From NCBI GenBank assembly GCA_017451665.1, contig JAFTNX010000074.1:1-16930 (forward strand): DNA of 16,930 nucleotides, written 5' to 3'. Source of the stretch: Oscillospiraceae bacterium. Lineage in GTDB: Bacteria; Bacillota; Clostridia; Oscillospirales; Ruminococcaceae. How positions within the stretch are numbered: position 1 is the stretch's first letter; every line of letters begins with the position of its first letter. The position numbers and the translations under genes were made by a program. Below, piece after piece: positions 6,750 through 12,920 of this stretch. The notes beneath the pieces were generated by a model that was not told the origin of the DNA, did not search any database, and saw only the letters and a program-made list of their open reading frames with translations.

Positions 6750-9212
6750 TTAAACTTTTCTTAACTGCTGTGCGATAAGAGTTACAACAATCCAAACAAG
6801 ATTGTAACAAAGCACAACCGATGATGTAAGCTGACTGTATGAGCCTAAAAGCGCCATAATAAGTGCAATTACAGCTCCAAGAATAGCCGACGCCATCTGA
6901 ATTGTAATGCCCACAAGTGAAAGCATCTGAATTCTCTTTGCGCCTGTGATGAGCATTGCAAGACTCTGGAATTTTCCCGAGCAAAGCATTGACGCTGACA
7001 TTTTAGGTACATAAGAGGTCTGCTTGTCGTATTCCTTGTAATCTCTGAAAGGCAACAGCTTGAACAAATCAGCGTTTACTCTGAATGTTTCAGCAAGGAA
7101 TTTAAGTGAAATAAATGAGTCAACAGAACGAAGAATAACTGTCATATTCTGCTTTTCAAGTTCTCTCAACCACTTTGAAACATTAGCAGAGCCTTTTGCC
7201 CTTACAACGAAAAGTGCAGATACAACGCCAGAAATTGAAAGATAAATAACAAGGTTGCCCTTTGCGTATTCTCTTTCCTTTGCAACTGACGGAATACCCT
7301 CGATTGAGTGATTTTCCATAAGCTCTCTTGTTCCAAGAAGAACTCTCTTGTTTTCAATCCAGCCCGAAAGTCCCAGACCGTCTTCGTAAATATAGCTTTC
7401 AACAGGATAAAGCATTTCTGTCTTACCCTTTAAAATCTTGTAGAATGTAGGTTTTAAAACGCTTCCTGCCTGACAAGCAAGGCTTCCTGCAAGGAGAATA
7501 CATTCCTCAATGATTGTTGTAGACATTGTCTTTAAGTTTACAAGCTCAACGCTTCCCTCAGGGAAAAGCTGTTCAACGCCCACAAGAACAGAGTTTGTAT
7601 CAGCAAAATCATCAACGCTTGAATATCCAAGCATAACGCCTGATGACTGGAGATACTTCTTTGAAGCTCTTGCAAGAGGAACATTTACAACAAGCATAAG
7701 TGCGATTGCTGAACAAAGTGAAAGTGTTCCCGAAAGAATTGAAAATCCGCTTACAAGTGTAGCAGTTGTTCCTGATGCATTCTTATCGAGAAGTGCTCCG
7801 ATAACAGCGATAAGCACGCTTCCGATAAGCATAAATGGTGCAAACTTTATGCTGTAACTGTCAGTTATGTCAGCTGAATATGAATTCTTGAGAAAGTCCT
7901 TTACAAATTCAGTCTTTTTCATTGTAGCAAGGCAAGGATACTCATTGATAGCACCGTTTGTAAATTTAAGTGCAGTTTCCTCATCCTCAATCATAGTAAC
8001 AGCATACTTATCATAATCTCCCGAAACATACTTGAAGTTTCTTTCTGTTCTGCTCATTAAAAGCAGTTTTCCGAGAGTGTTTATAAGCAGACTTAAAATT
8101 GCAGCTGCGATATAAAGGTGGAAATTACTACCTCTTGCCAAATCGTCGTCAACAAGAAGTACAATTCCCGAAATAACCGACGCAGTAATTGCAAGCACAG
8201 AAATAGTGTCGCTGTCAGCCTTTAATGTAAAGAGGTTTTTAATTCCCGAGAAAATTACATTATAAGCAACAAAGCAAGCTATAAGTCCCATAAGTGTAAG
8301 TGTAAATGCAAATCCACCAGGGCTTGTATTTCTGTCAAAAATCTTGATAATCGGCAGGTCAAAGTCGTTACAGATTGAAATATAAGATGCCACAAGACCT
8401 GTAATCAGAAGCACAACAAATCTTACAAAAAGATTGTTTTTAAGCTGTGCGATTTCTTCAGCAACCTCATCTGTTTCGTCAAAGCTGTCGTAATCCCCTG
8501 TGCTTTCCTCAGGCTTTTCTGCATTTTCTTCAGCAGTAGCCTTTTCCTTCAGAACAAACTGGTCAATCTTCTTCTGACGCTGTTTTGCAAGCTCTTCATC
8601 AGAAAGCTCTGGTTTCTTTTCTTCGATAGGCTTGATAACCTCCATCTGTGAGGTTTCAGGAATAATTTTTCCTGTAAGCTCCATCTTGATTTCCTCAGGC
8701 TTAGGACGATTAACAGGAACAACCTCTGTATCCTCTTCCTCATCCTCGGTGATACCTGCTCTCTGTTTCTTGAGCTTTACCACCTTTTCAATAATAGCTG
8801 TGTTGCCAAGCTTTTTAGGCTGAACTTCTTCAGACGGTTCATCCGGAATAACAGCCATTGTTTCCTGAACTTCTTCCTCAGGCTCGTCCTCCTCGATACC
8901 CACAACAGCTCTTTCAATAAGCTGTGTAACGGAAATATCCTTTACAGGAGACTCTTTTTCCTCCTCAGGAATAATAGTTTCCTCAACACCATGAGCCTTC
9001 ACTCCCAGCTTAACGTGCAAGCCGATAGTTTCCTCAGTGGCATGAGTTTTAACAGGAACGCTTTCAACAACAGGCACTTCCGGAGCAACAACAGGAATTT
9101 CCGACGTATCAGGAATTATCTTCTGGCTGAGAGGCTTTACCTCCGGCTCTTCGATAACTGTTTTCCCTGCGTATTCCTCCAGAATATCATCAATTGAAAA
9201 ATCATCTGCCAT
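6750..9212 (-). CDS. Membrane protein resembling a P1B-type ATPase without catalytic motifs
   Basis: 820 residues. Residues 1-255 are acidic, Pro/Glu/Val-rich and probably disordered. Then come eight predicted membrane segments (about 261-280, 301-323, 337-354, 365-386, 458-475, 487-510, 763-789, 798-816), spaced 4-2-2 with loops of about 70 and 250 residues. This is the plan of heavy-metal (P1B) transporters. Alignment by eye supports it: LMLVVNVPLARASKKYLQSS matches the helix with the CPx motif plus the following GxxxxGxLxK region, and GLGLSGWIENKRVLLGTREL matches the G-x-G nucleotide-binding stretch. However, GVEQLFP (545-551) stands where DKTGTLT is expected, RSVD (695-698) replaces TGD, and neither an actuator TGE nor GDGxND is found. 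A phosphorylating pump is therefore unlikely; a regulatory or structural pseudo-enzyme is more plausible. It follows rlmB by 61 bases. The start has only a weak AAGGG site. Confidence 0.72.
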   Translation of the reverse strand: MADDFSIDDILEEYAGKTVIEEPEVKPLSQKIIPDTSEIPVVAPEVPVVESVPVKTHATEETIGLHVKLGVKAHGVEETIIPEEEKESPVKDISVTQLIERAVVGIEEDEPEEEVQETMAVIPDEPSEEVQPKKLGNTAIIEKVVKLKKQRAGITEDEEEDTEVVPVNRPKPEEIKMELTGKIIPETSQMEVIKPIEEKKPELSDEELAKQRQKKIDQFVLKEKATAEENAEKPEESTGDYDSFDETDEVAEEIAQLKNNLFVRFVVLLITGLVASYISICNDFDLPIIKIFDRNTSPGGFAFTLTLMGLIACFVAYNVIFSGIKNLFTLKADSDTISVLAITASVISGIVLLVDDDLARGSNFHLYIAAAILSLLINTLGKLLLMSRTERNFKYVSGDYDKYAVTMIEDEETALKFTNGAINEYPCLATMKKTEFVKDFLKNSYSADITDSYSIKFAPFMLIGSVLIAVIGALLDKNASGTTATLVSGFSILSGTLSLCSAIALMLVVNVPLARASKKYLQSSGVMLGYSSVDDFADTNSVLVGVEQLFPEGSVELVNLKTMSTTIIEECILLAGSLACQAGSVLKPTFYKILKGKTEMLYPVESYIYEDGLGLSGWIENKRVLLGTRELMENHSIEGIPSVAKEREYAKGNLVIYLSISGVVSALFVVRAKGSANVSKWLRELEKQNMTVILRSVDSFISLKFLAETFRVNADLFKLLPFRDYKEYDKQTSYVPKMSASMLCSGKFQSLAMLITGAKRIQMLSLVGITIQMASAILGAVIALIMALLGSYSQLTSSVVLCYNLVWIVVTLIAQQLRKV

Positions 9213-9250
9213 TCTTTCTCATTCCCTTCATTTGAAAGATATATATAACT

Positions 9251-9273
9251 TTAAAAGTAAAATCTACTTTTAA
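9251..9273 (-). other. AT-rich hairpin between rlmB and the P-type-like gene
   Basis: A 9-bp perfect stem (9251-9259 with 9265-9273) with almost no GC pairs sits directly after the rlmB stop codon. It is too weak to be called a full terminator and may only attenuate or protect the message, so rlmB and the gene after it could be co-transcribed. Confidence 0.35.
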
Positions 9274-10149
9274 TTACCCCTTTTTTAAATCTCTCTGACG
9301 AACAACCTCGTACATAAAGATTCCCCCGGCAACCGACGCATTGAGCGAAGTAATCTGACCTTTAAGCGGAAGTCTCAAAAGATAATCGCATTTATCCTTG
9401 ATAAGTCTGCCCATTCCAAAGCCTTCGCTACCGATTACAATACCGACGCCTCCCGAAAAATCAACCTCGGTATAATCGCTTCCCGACGCATCTGTGCCAT
9501 AAATCCAGACACCGTTTTCTTTTAAATAGTCAATTGTCTGTGCAATATTTGAAACCCTCGCAACAGGAACAACGCTTGCTGCCCCTGCCGAAGTTTTGAA
9601 TACCGTAATGTTAAGTGAAGCACTTCTTCTCTTTGGAATAATTACCCCGTGAGCACCTGCACATTCAGCAGTACGGATAATCGCTCCAAGATTGTGTGGG
9701 TCTTCAATTTCATCACAGATTATAATAAAAGGTTCTTCGCCCTTGTTTTTTGCAATTTCAAGAATTTCCTCAGGAGTTTTGTATTCAGCACAAGCACCAG
9801 TTGCGCAAACCCCCTGATGCACTCCCCCTCTGCTCATAGCATCGAGCTTCTGTGGAGTAACCGACTTAATAACAATTCCCTTTTCCTTAGCAAGCTTGAT
9901 AATCTGAACAATTGAGCCGCCTGCATTATCATCAACAAAAACCTTGTCAATCTGCTTGTCAGATTTCAGCGCCTCCAGAACAGGATTTCGACCAATGATA
10001 AGGTTAGAAAGATACTCATCATCTTCCTCGTCGTTTTTGTATCCTCTGTCCCTCACTCTTGCAGGTTTTTCATTCTTAAAATTTCTTCTGTCAGAGCGAT
10101 GGTCATCTCTGTTGAAATTATTTTTCTTGTTATTTTTGAAATCACGCAT
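9274..10149 (-). CDS. rlmB: 23S rRNA (guanosine-2'-O)-methyltransferase, SpoU/TrmH family
   Basis: SAM-dependent 2'-O-methyltransferase of the knotted SPOUT class, most like RlmB, which methylates G2251 (E. coli numbering) of 23S rRNA. 291 residues. Residues 1-45 are a basic, Asn/Arg/Asp-rich extension. Residues 50-120 are the substrate-binding domain (LIIGRNPVLEAL at its start). Residues 140-291 hold the catalytic domain, with motif 1 IEDPHNLGAIIRTAE (148-162), motif 2 GIVIGSEGFGM (236-246) and motif 3 LPLKGQITSLNASVA (260-274). The knot residues N153, R159, E242 and N270 are present. Family members act on rRNA or tRNA and the exact target is inferred from the RlmB-like length and N-domain. 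It has its own extended -10 promoter (10219-10247). Confidence 0.9.
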   Translation of the reverse strand: MRDFKNNKKNNFNRDDHRSDRRNFKNEKPARVRDRGYKNDEEDDEYLSNLIIGRNPVLEALKSDKQIDKVFVDDNAGGSIVQIIKLAKEKGIVIKSVTPQKLDAMSRGGVHQGVCATGACAEYKTPEEILEIAKNKGEEPFIIICDEIEDPHNLGAIIRTAECAGAHGVIIPKRRSASLNITVFKTSAGAASVVPVARVSNIAQTIDYLKENGVWIYGTDASGSDYTEVDFSGGVGIVIGSEGFGMGRLIKDKCDYLLRLPLKGQITSLNASVAGGIFMYEVVRQRDLKKG

Positions 10150-10218
10150 AAAAGAGTAACCCTTTCACCAAAAACCCTATTTTTGTCAAAAGACAATACT
10201 ACGGGAATATACTACATT

Positions 10219-10247
10219 ATTATAACACAAAAACTCCCAAAAGCCAA
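10219..10247 (-). promoter_or_regulatory. Extended -10 promoter of rlmB
   Basis: Minus strand TGTTATAAT (TATAAT at 10224 to 10219, preceded by TGT) with TTGGCT at 10247 to 10242, spacer 17. The -35 lies inside the loop side of the preceding gene's terminator. Predicted start near 10212. Confidence 0.7.
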
Positions 10248-10265
10248 TAGGTTTTGAGAGTTTTT
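10229..10265 (-). terminator. Terminator of the 89-residue gene
   Basis: A 14-bp stem with one G-U pair (10229-10242 with 10252-10265) is followed by T-rich sequence on the minus strand. The flanking A/T runs could let it work in both directions. Confidence 0.82.
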
Positions 10266-10288
10266 CGACATATTCTACAAAAAAAGTT

Positions 10289-10558
10289 CTATAATATAAG
10301 CACAACTGCCAATAAACCAAGCAAACCCGACCCCAAAAACGCAAGAATTACAAATAAATCCCTTAATTTAAACCTTGTTCGCCTGCGTTTTGGCGTACTT
10401 TCACCCATCAGACTGCTGTAATATTCGTAAATTTCAGCTCCCAGATGGGCAACAGGCACATATCCGTTGTCGCTTTTTATGAATAACAAAATCTTTTCAA
10501 AATGTTCACTATTCGGACATTTGATTTCAATGATTTGTTTATTTATACCCTTCAACAT
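10289..10558 (-). CDS. Small tail-anchored membrane protein, unknown function
   Basis: 89 residues. Residues 1-53 form a soluble N-terminal part (KQIIEIKCPNSEHFEKILLF followed by a short helix region). Residues 57-67 are strongly basic (PKRRRTRFKLR). Residues 68-89 are one hydrophobic helix running to the end of the protein. The basic stretch before the helix predicts a cytoplasmic N-terminus with a C-terminal anchor. No enzymatic motif and no family recognised. The ribosome binding site is weak (AAAGG about 12 bases ahead of the ATG). The gene is monocistronic: an extended -10 promoter lies just upstream, abutting the 21-bp repeat array, and a terminator follows. That arrangement suggests dedicated regulation through the repeats, which is inference. 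Confidence 0.65.
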   Translation of the reverse strand: MLKGINKQIIEIKCPNSEHFEKILLFIKSDNGYVPVAHLGAEIYEYYSSLMGESTPKRRRTRFKLRDLFVILAFLGSGLLGLLAVVLIL

Positions 10559-10624
10559 TTTTCTTTCAACCTTTCAATTACCATATTTTTACTTATATGG
10601 GTATTATTGTCAAAATGTATAGGA

Positions 10625-10633
10625 ATTATACCA
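10625..10633 (-). promoter_or_regulatory. Extended -10 promoter of the 89-residue gene
   Basis: Minus strand TGGTATAAT. The matching -35 position (10653 to 10648) reads AACATT, a poor match, as is common for extended -10 promoters. The 21-bp repeats begin at exactly that point. A TTGACA at 10613 to 10608 is an alternative -35, but its -10 would be poor. Confidence 0.6.
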
Positions 10634-10651
10634 TTTCGATACACAATAATG

Positions 10652-10735
10652 TTGAAAACTGTGTTGAAAACTTTGAAAAGTCATTTGAAAAAGTTGAAAA
10701 CCCTGTTGAAAACGTTGAAAACTTCGTTAAAAATA
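10652..10735. repeat. Four tandem 21-bp repeats built on TTGAAAA
   Basis: Units start at 10652, 10673, 10694 and 10715. Each has TTGAAAA at its first base and again 12 bases later, so the motif alternates at 12 and 9 base spacing and the whole unit repeats exactly every 21 bases. The last unit is degenerate (TTAAAAA in its second half). A fifth, out-of-phase copy starts at 10761. Twenty-one bases equals two helix turns, which would put every copy on the same face of the DNA. Confidence 0.9.
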
Positions 10736-11004
10736 AGGGGTTTTTAAGCTTGTCAAAATGTTGAAAAGTCCTTTGAATGTAAATTGTTACATAAATCACG
10801 ATAAATTCTGTGAATAATATGTTAATAAAAACGTATTTTTTAAACTTAACTTTTTAAAGCCCTATTCTATGGGTTTTAAGAGGATTTTTTTAGTTTTGAC
10901 GACATTTTCTGATATTTTTTTGCTAACGGCGTTACATTTCTCAGTTGTAAAAAGAAACAGCCAAAATAGGCACTTAAAAATAGACCTGTCCAAAAAAATC
11001 ACCC

Positions 11005-11024
11005 GTTATACAAAAATGTATAAC
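11005..11024 (-). terminator. Weak possible terminator of the DUF6062-like gene
   Basis: GTTATAC/GTATAAC stem (11005-11011 with 11018-11024) just past the stop codon. A run of seven T follows six bases later on the minus strand. The low GC content makes it uncertain. Confidence 0.4.
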
Positions 11025-11027
11025 TTT

Positions 11028-11708
11028 CTATCTTGTTGTAAGAAATCTGATTGACCTTTCGATTGAGTCCTTTGAATTTTTCCAGTCAGCGTCCTTGCCA
11101 CCGTTACGATAATCATACATCTTACAGTAATGGCTTACGTCCTCAATGAGAGTTTCAAGCTGTTTTTTTACAAGGGCGTTGCAGTCATTCACAAACTGCG
11201 ACTGATACTTCTTGTCAATCTCCTCAAGTCTTCCCACAAGAAGCTCATAATGGTGAAGACAAAGCATTTCCTGTTCAGCAAAAAGCTCACGGAATTCCTT
11301 CTCCTTGCCGTAAAGCTCAAAGAAAGTCACCATAAGTCTTGACATTCCCCACTCGATTTTTGAACACACAAAGCAGTCCTGATTTATCTGTGAAACCTTT
11401 TTCTGCTTTGCAGTTTTGCCTTCAAATAAAGACTTCTTGTTAAAAATTTCCTTGTCAAGCTCCATAAGATGTGTCTGTAACATCAAAGCCAGCGAAAGTC
11501 TGTTTTTCTGCTTTAACATAAAGTCAAAATGAGTTTTACAAAAGCCCAGCTTGTTTGTTTCAATTCTTACATCAGGCTCCATCATTGCAGCACCCATTAT
11601 GTACTCGATTGTTCTGCTTTCAAGCATATCTCTCATTCTACAAATCGGGCAGCCACACTTCGGCTCAAAAATTTCGTTAACCGGAATGGTCAGAATACTT
11701 TCTCTCAT
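11028..11708 (-). CDS. DUF6062-like cysteine-rich protein
   Basis: 226 residues, soluble. The ATG at 11708 is preferred because GGAGG (11718 to 11714) lies 5 bases upstream; the longer frame would start at a TTG that overlaps this site. The N-terminus MRESILTIPVNEIFEPKCGCPIC and the motif MMEPDVRIETNKLGFCKTHF resemble the DUF6062 family of clostridia. Cysteines fall into two similar sets: C18, C20 and C23 followed by C57-x2-H60, and C112/C115 (CFVC) followed by C150-x-H152-H153. Each looks like a CxxC plus CxxH metal site, so the protein may be a repeat of one metal-binding fold. It has a helical, Lys/Glu-rich C-terminal part. Function unknown. It is divergent from ogg with overlapping -10 elements. 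Confidence 0.8.
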   Translation of the reverse strand: MRESILTIPVNEIFEPKCGCPICRMRDMLESRTIEYIMGAAMMEPDVRIETNKLGFCKTHFDFMLKQKNRLSLALMLQTHLMELDKEIFNKKSLFEGKTAKQKKVSQINQDCFVCSKIEWGMSRLMVTFFELYGKEKEFRELFAEQEMLCLHHYELLVGRLEEIDKKYQSQFVNDCNALVKKQLETLIEDVSHYCKMYDYRNGGKDADWKNSKDSIERSIRFLTTR

Positions 11709-11728
11709 AAAAACCTCCAAAAAAATAG

Positions 11729-11757
11729 TGGAATTTTTCTCTTAAATATAGTATAAT
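11729..11757 (+). promoter_or_regulatory. Promoter of ogg
   Basis: TATAAT at 11752-11757 with a poor -35 (TGGAAT, 11729-11734) at 17 bases. Its -10 overlaps the opposing -10 by four bases. Confidence 0.6.
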
Positions 11758-11778
11758 GGTTTTATGAGAATTTTTCAA
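11750..11778 (-). promoter_or_regulatory. Promoter of the DUF6062-like gene
   Basis: Minus strand TTGAAA (11778 to 11773), 17-base spacer, TATACT (11755 to 11750). Strong match, pointing away from ogg. Confidence 0.75.
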
Positions 11779-11802
11779 GTCTTTTAAGGAAGGTTTCTTT
11801 GT

Positions 11803-12594
11803 ATGAAATACATTTACAAAAACAACAATATATATCTTTCACAGCCTGATTTTGACCTTGACGAAACCCTTGACTGCGGACAGGCTTTCAGATGGGAAAA
11901 AACTGACGAAAATACCTATAAAGGTTTTTACCTTGACACCCCACTGACCATTTCAAAAGAGGGGGAAAACTTCGTTTTTCACGATACAGACGAAGAAACC
12001 TTTATAAAAGTATGGGCAGAATATTTTGACTTATACACCGACTATGGCGAGCTAAAAAAACGCTTTTCAAAGGATAAAACTATGAAAAAAGCCTGCGAAT
12101 TTGCCAAAGGAATACGCCTTCTGAAGCAGGATAAGTGGGAGGCACTTTGTTCCTTTATAATTTCACAAAACAACAATATTCCACGAATTAAGGGGATAAT
12201 ATCACGCCTTTGTGAACATTATGGAGGCTTTCCTACATACTCACAGCTTGCTAAGGAAACCCCTGAGAGTCTTTCCTTTTTAAGGGCAGGTTTTCGTGCA
12301 AAGTATCTTGTTGACGCTGCTGTAAAGCTTGAAAACGGCGAGCTTTCACTTGAAGAAATTTCAAATTCCGATATTGAAACTGCAAGAAAATCCCTTATGA
12401 CAATCAAGGGTGTAGGCCCTAAAGTAGCCGAGTGTGCTTTGCTTTATGGAATGTATCGTATTGAGGCATTCCCTGTTGATGTGTGGATTAAAAGAGTTAT
12501 GGAAAACTACTACCCTGATGGACTTCCTGAATGTGTAAAGGGCGCTGAAGGCATCGCACAGCAGTATCTTTTTCATTATATAAGAAATCTGTAA
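11803..12594 (+). CDS. ogg: 8-oxoguanine DNA glycosylase/AP lyase, OGG1 type
   Basis: Base-excision repair enzyme that removes 8-oxoguanine and nicks the abasic site. 263 residues, shorter than the eukaryotic enzyme but normal for bacterial members. The N-terminal domain is recognised by LDCGQAFRW (23-31), the conserved start of OGG-type glycosylases. The helix-hairpin-helix and GPD region is IKGVGPKVAECALLYG (201-216) with catalytic lysine K207, followed by the Asp loop FPVDVWIKR with D226. All catalytic residues are present, so both glycosylase and lyase activity are expected. An AAGGAAGG ribosome binding site is about 9 bases before the ATG. The gene stands alone, divergent from the DUF6062-like gene, with no clear strong terminator before the TPP leader. 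Confidence 0.93.
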   Translation: MKYIYKNNNIYLSQPDFDLDETLDCGQAFRWEKTDENTYKGFYLDTPLTISKEGENFVFHDTDEETFIKVWAEYFDLYTDYGELKKRFSKDKTMKKACEFAKGIRLLKQDKWEALCSFIISQNNNIPRIKGIISRLCEHYGGFPTYSQLAKETPESLSFLRAGFRAKYLVDAAVKLENGELSLEEISNSDIETARKSLMTIKGVGPKVAECALLYGMYRIEAFPVDVWIKRVMENYYPDGLPECVKGAEGIAQQYLFHYIRNL

Positions 12595-12625
12595 TCTTTG
12601 ATATTCAGCATTTTATTTTAAATTC

Positions 12626-12641
12626 ATCGCCGAAAGGCGAT
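12626..12641. other. GAAA-tetraloop hairpin downstream of ogg
   Basis: ATCGCC-GAAA-GGCGAT, a perfect 6-bp stem with a stable tetraloop 31 bases past the ogg stop. It has no T-run after it, so it is not a standard terminator. It stands next to a 22-bp palindrome and the two may belong to one dispersed repeat. Confidence 0.5.
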
Positions 12642-12644
12642 ACA

Positions 12645-12666
12645 TCAATTGACAATTGTCAATTGA
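12645..12666. repeat. 22-bp perfect palindrome (CAATTGACAATTG core)
   Basis: Every base from 12645 to 12666 is self-complementary, built from CAATTG units around GACAATTGTC. It lies 9 bases upstream of the -35 of the thiT promoter, so it could be an operator, but its AATTG-repeat composition is also typical of dispersed intergenic repeats. Confidence 0.75.
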
Positions 12667-12674
12667 ATTTACTG

Positions 12675-12703
12675 TTGACAACTTCAAATCATTGTGCTAT
12701 AAT
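12675..12703 (+). promoter_or_regulatory. Promoter of the TPP riboswitch-thiT unit
   Basis: TTGACA (12675-12680), 17 bases, TATAAT (12698-12703), with TGC directly before the -10. Both hexamers and the extended -10 are perfect, so the transcript should be made constitutively and controlled by the riboswitch. Confidence 0.92.
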
Positions 12704-12745
12704 ATGCAGGTAGCTACAATTTGTAAGAAAATTTTCTGAAAATTA

Positions 12746-12850
12746 AATACGGGGAGCTGATAAATCGGCTGAGAGGGAATTGTGAATTCCGACCCTGCAA
12801 AAATAATTTTGCGAACCTGATTCGGATAATGCCGACGTAGGAAAACTTAT
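12746..12850 (+). promoter_or_regulatory. TPP (thi-box) riboswitch
   Basis: The conserved elements appear in order: GGGGAGC at 12751, CGGCTGAGAGGGA near 12767, GACCCTG near 12790, AACCTGATTCGGATAATGCC near 12814, and GACGTAGGA near 12833. These form the pyrimidine-sensing CUGAGA arm and the pyrophosphate-sensing arm of the thiamine pyrophosphate aptamer. Bound TPP is expected to let the following terminator form and shut off thiT. Confidence 0.96.
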
Positions 12851-12851
12851 T

Positions 12852-12884
12852 GGGATAGGCTCGTATGTATGCCTGTCCTTTTTT
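12852..12884 (+). terminator. Terminator of the TPP riboswitch expression platform
   Basis: Stem 12852-12860 (GGGATAGGC) with 12871-12879 (GCCTGTCCT), 10-base loop, then a run of T to 12884. It comes directly after the aptamer and 36 bases before thiT. Confidence 0.9.
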
Positions 12885-12920
12885 GTTTTCTGTTTAAAAT
12901 TAACAGAAAGGATTTTTAAA

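Larger units (their letters stand above)
10559..11027. other. 469-bp AT-rich non-coding region
   Basis: Between two minus-strand genes. It contains the promoter of the 89-residue gene, the 21-bp repeat array, a 12-bp direct repeat flanking that array (TTGTCAAAATGT at 10607-10618 and 10750-10761), a hairpin with one G-U pair (10854-10862 with 10871-10879), and a possible terminator for the upstream gene (11005-11024). Open frames here are not convincing. The part between about 10880 and 11000 shows nothing recognisable. Confidence 0.6.

Noticed and set aside
10264..10270. Spo0A-box-like TGTCGAA on the minus strand
   Set aside because: A single short match lying in a terminator's flank, with no promoter in the right place; expected by chance.
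10652..10735. Repeat array as a CRISPR
   Set aside because: The unit is 21 bases in direct tandem without unique spacers, and no cas genes are present.
10502..10747. 81-codon plus-strand frame across the start of the 89-residue gene and the repeat array
   Set aside because: It is antisense to a better gene, has no ribosome binding site and its second half is just the 21-bp repeats. Only the short inner peptide is kept, as a low-confidence idea.
10652..10820. Cluster of DnaA boxes or a replication origin
   Set aside because: TTTTCAACA on the minus strand differs from the TTATCCACA box at two positions, and no dnaA, dnaN, rep gene or DnaA-trio was seen.
11709..11720. Four-codon longer start (TTG) for the DUF6062-like gene
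   Set aside because: It overlaps the GGAGG ribosome binding site that serves the ATG at 11708.
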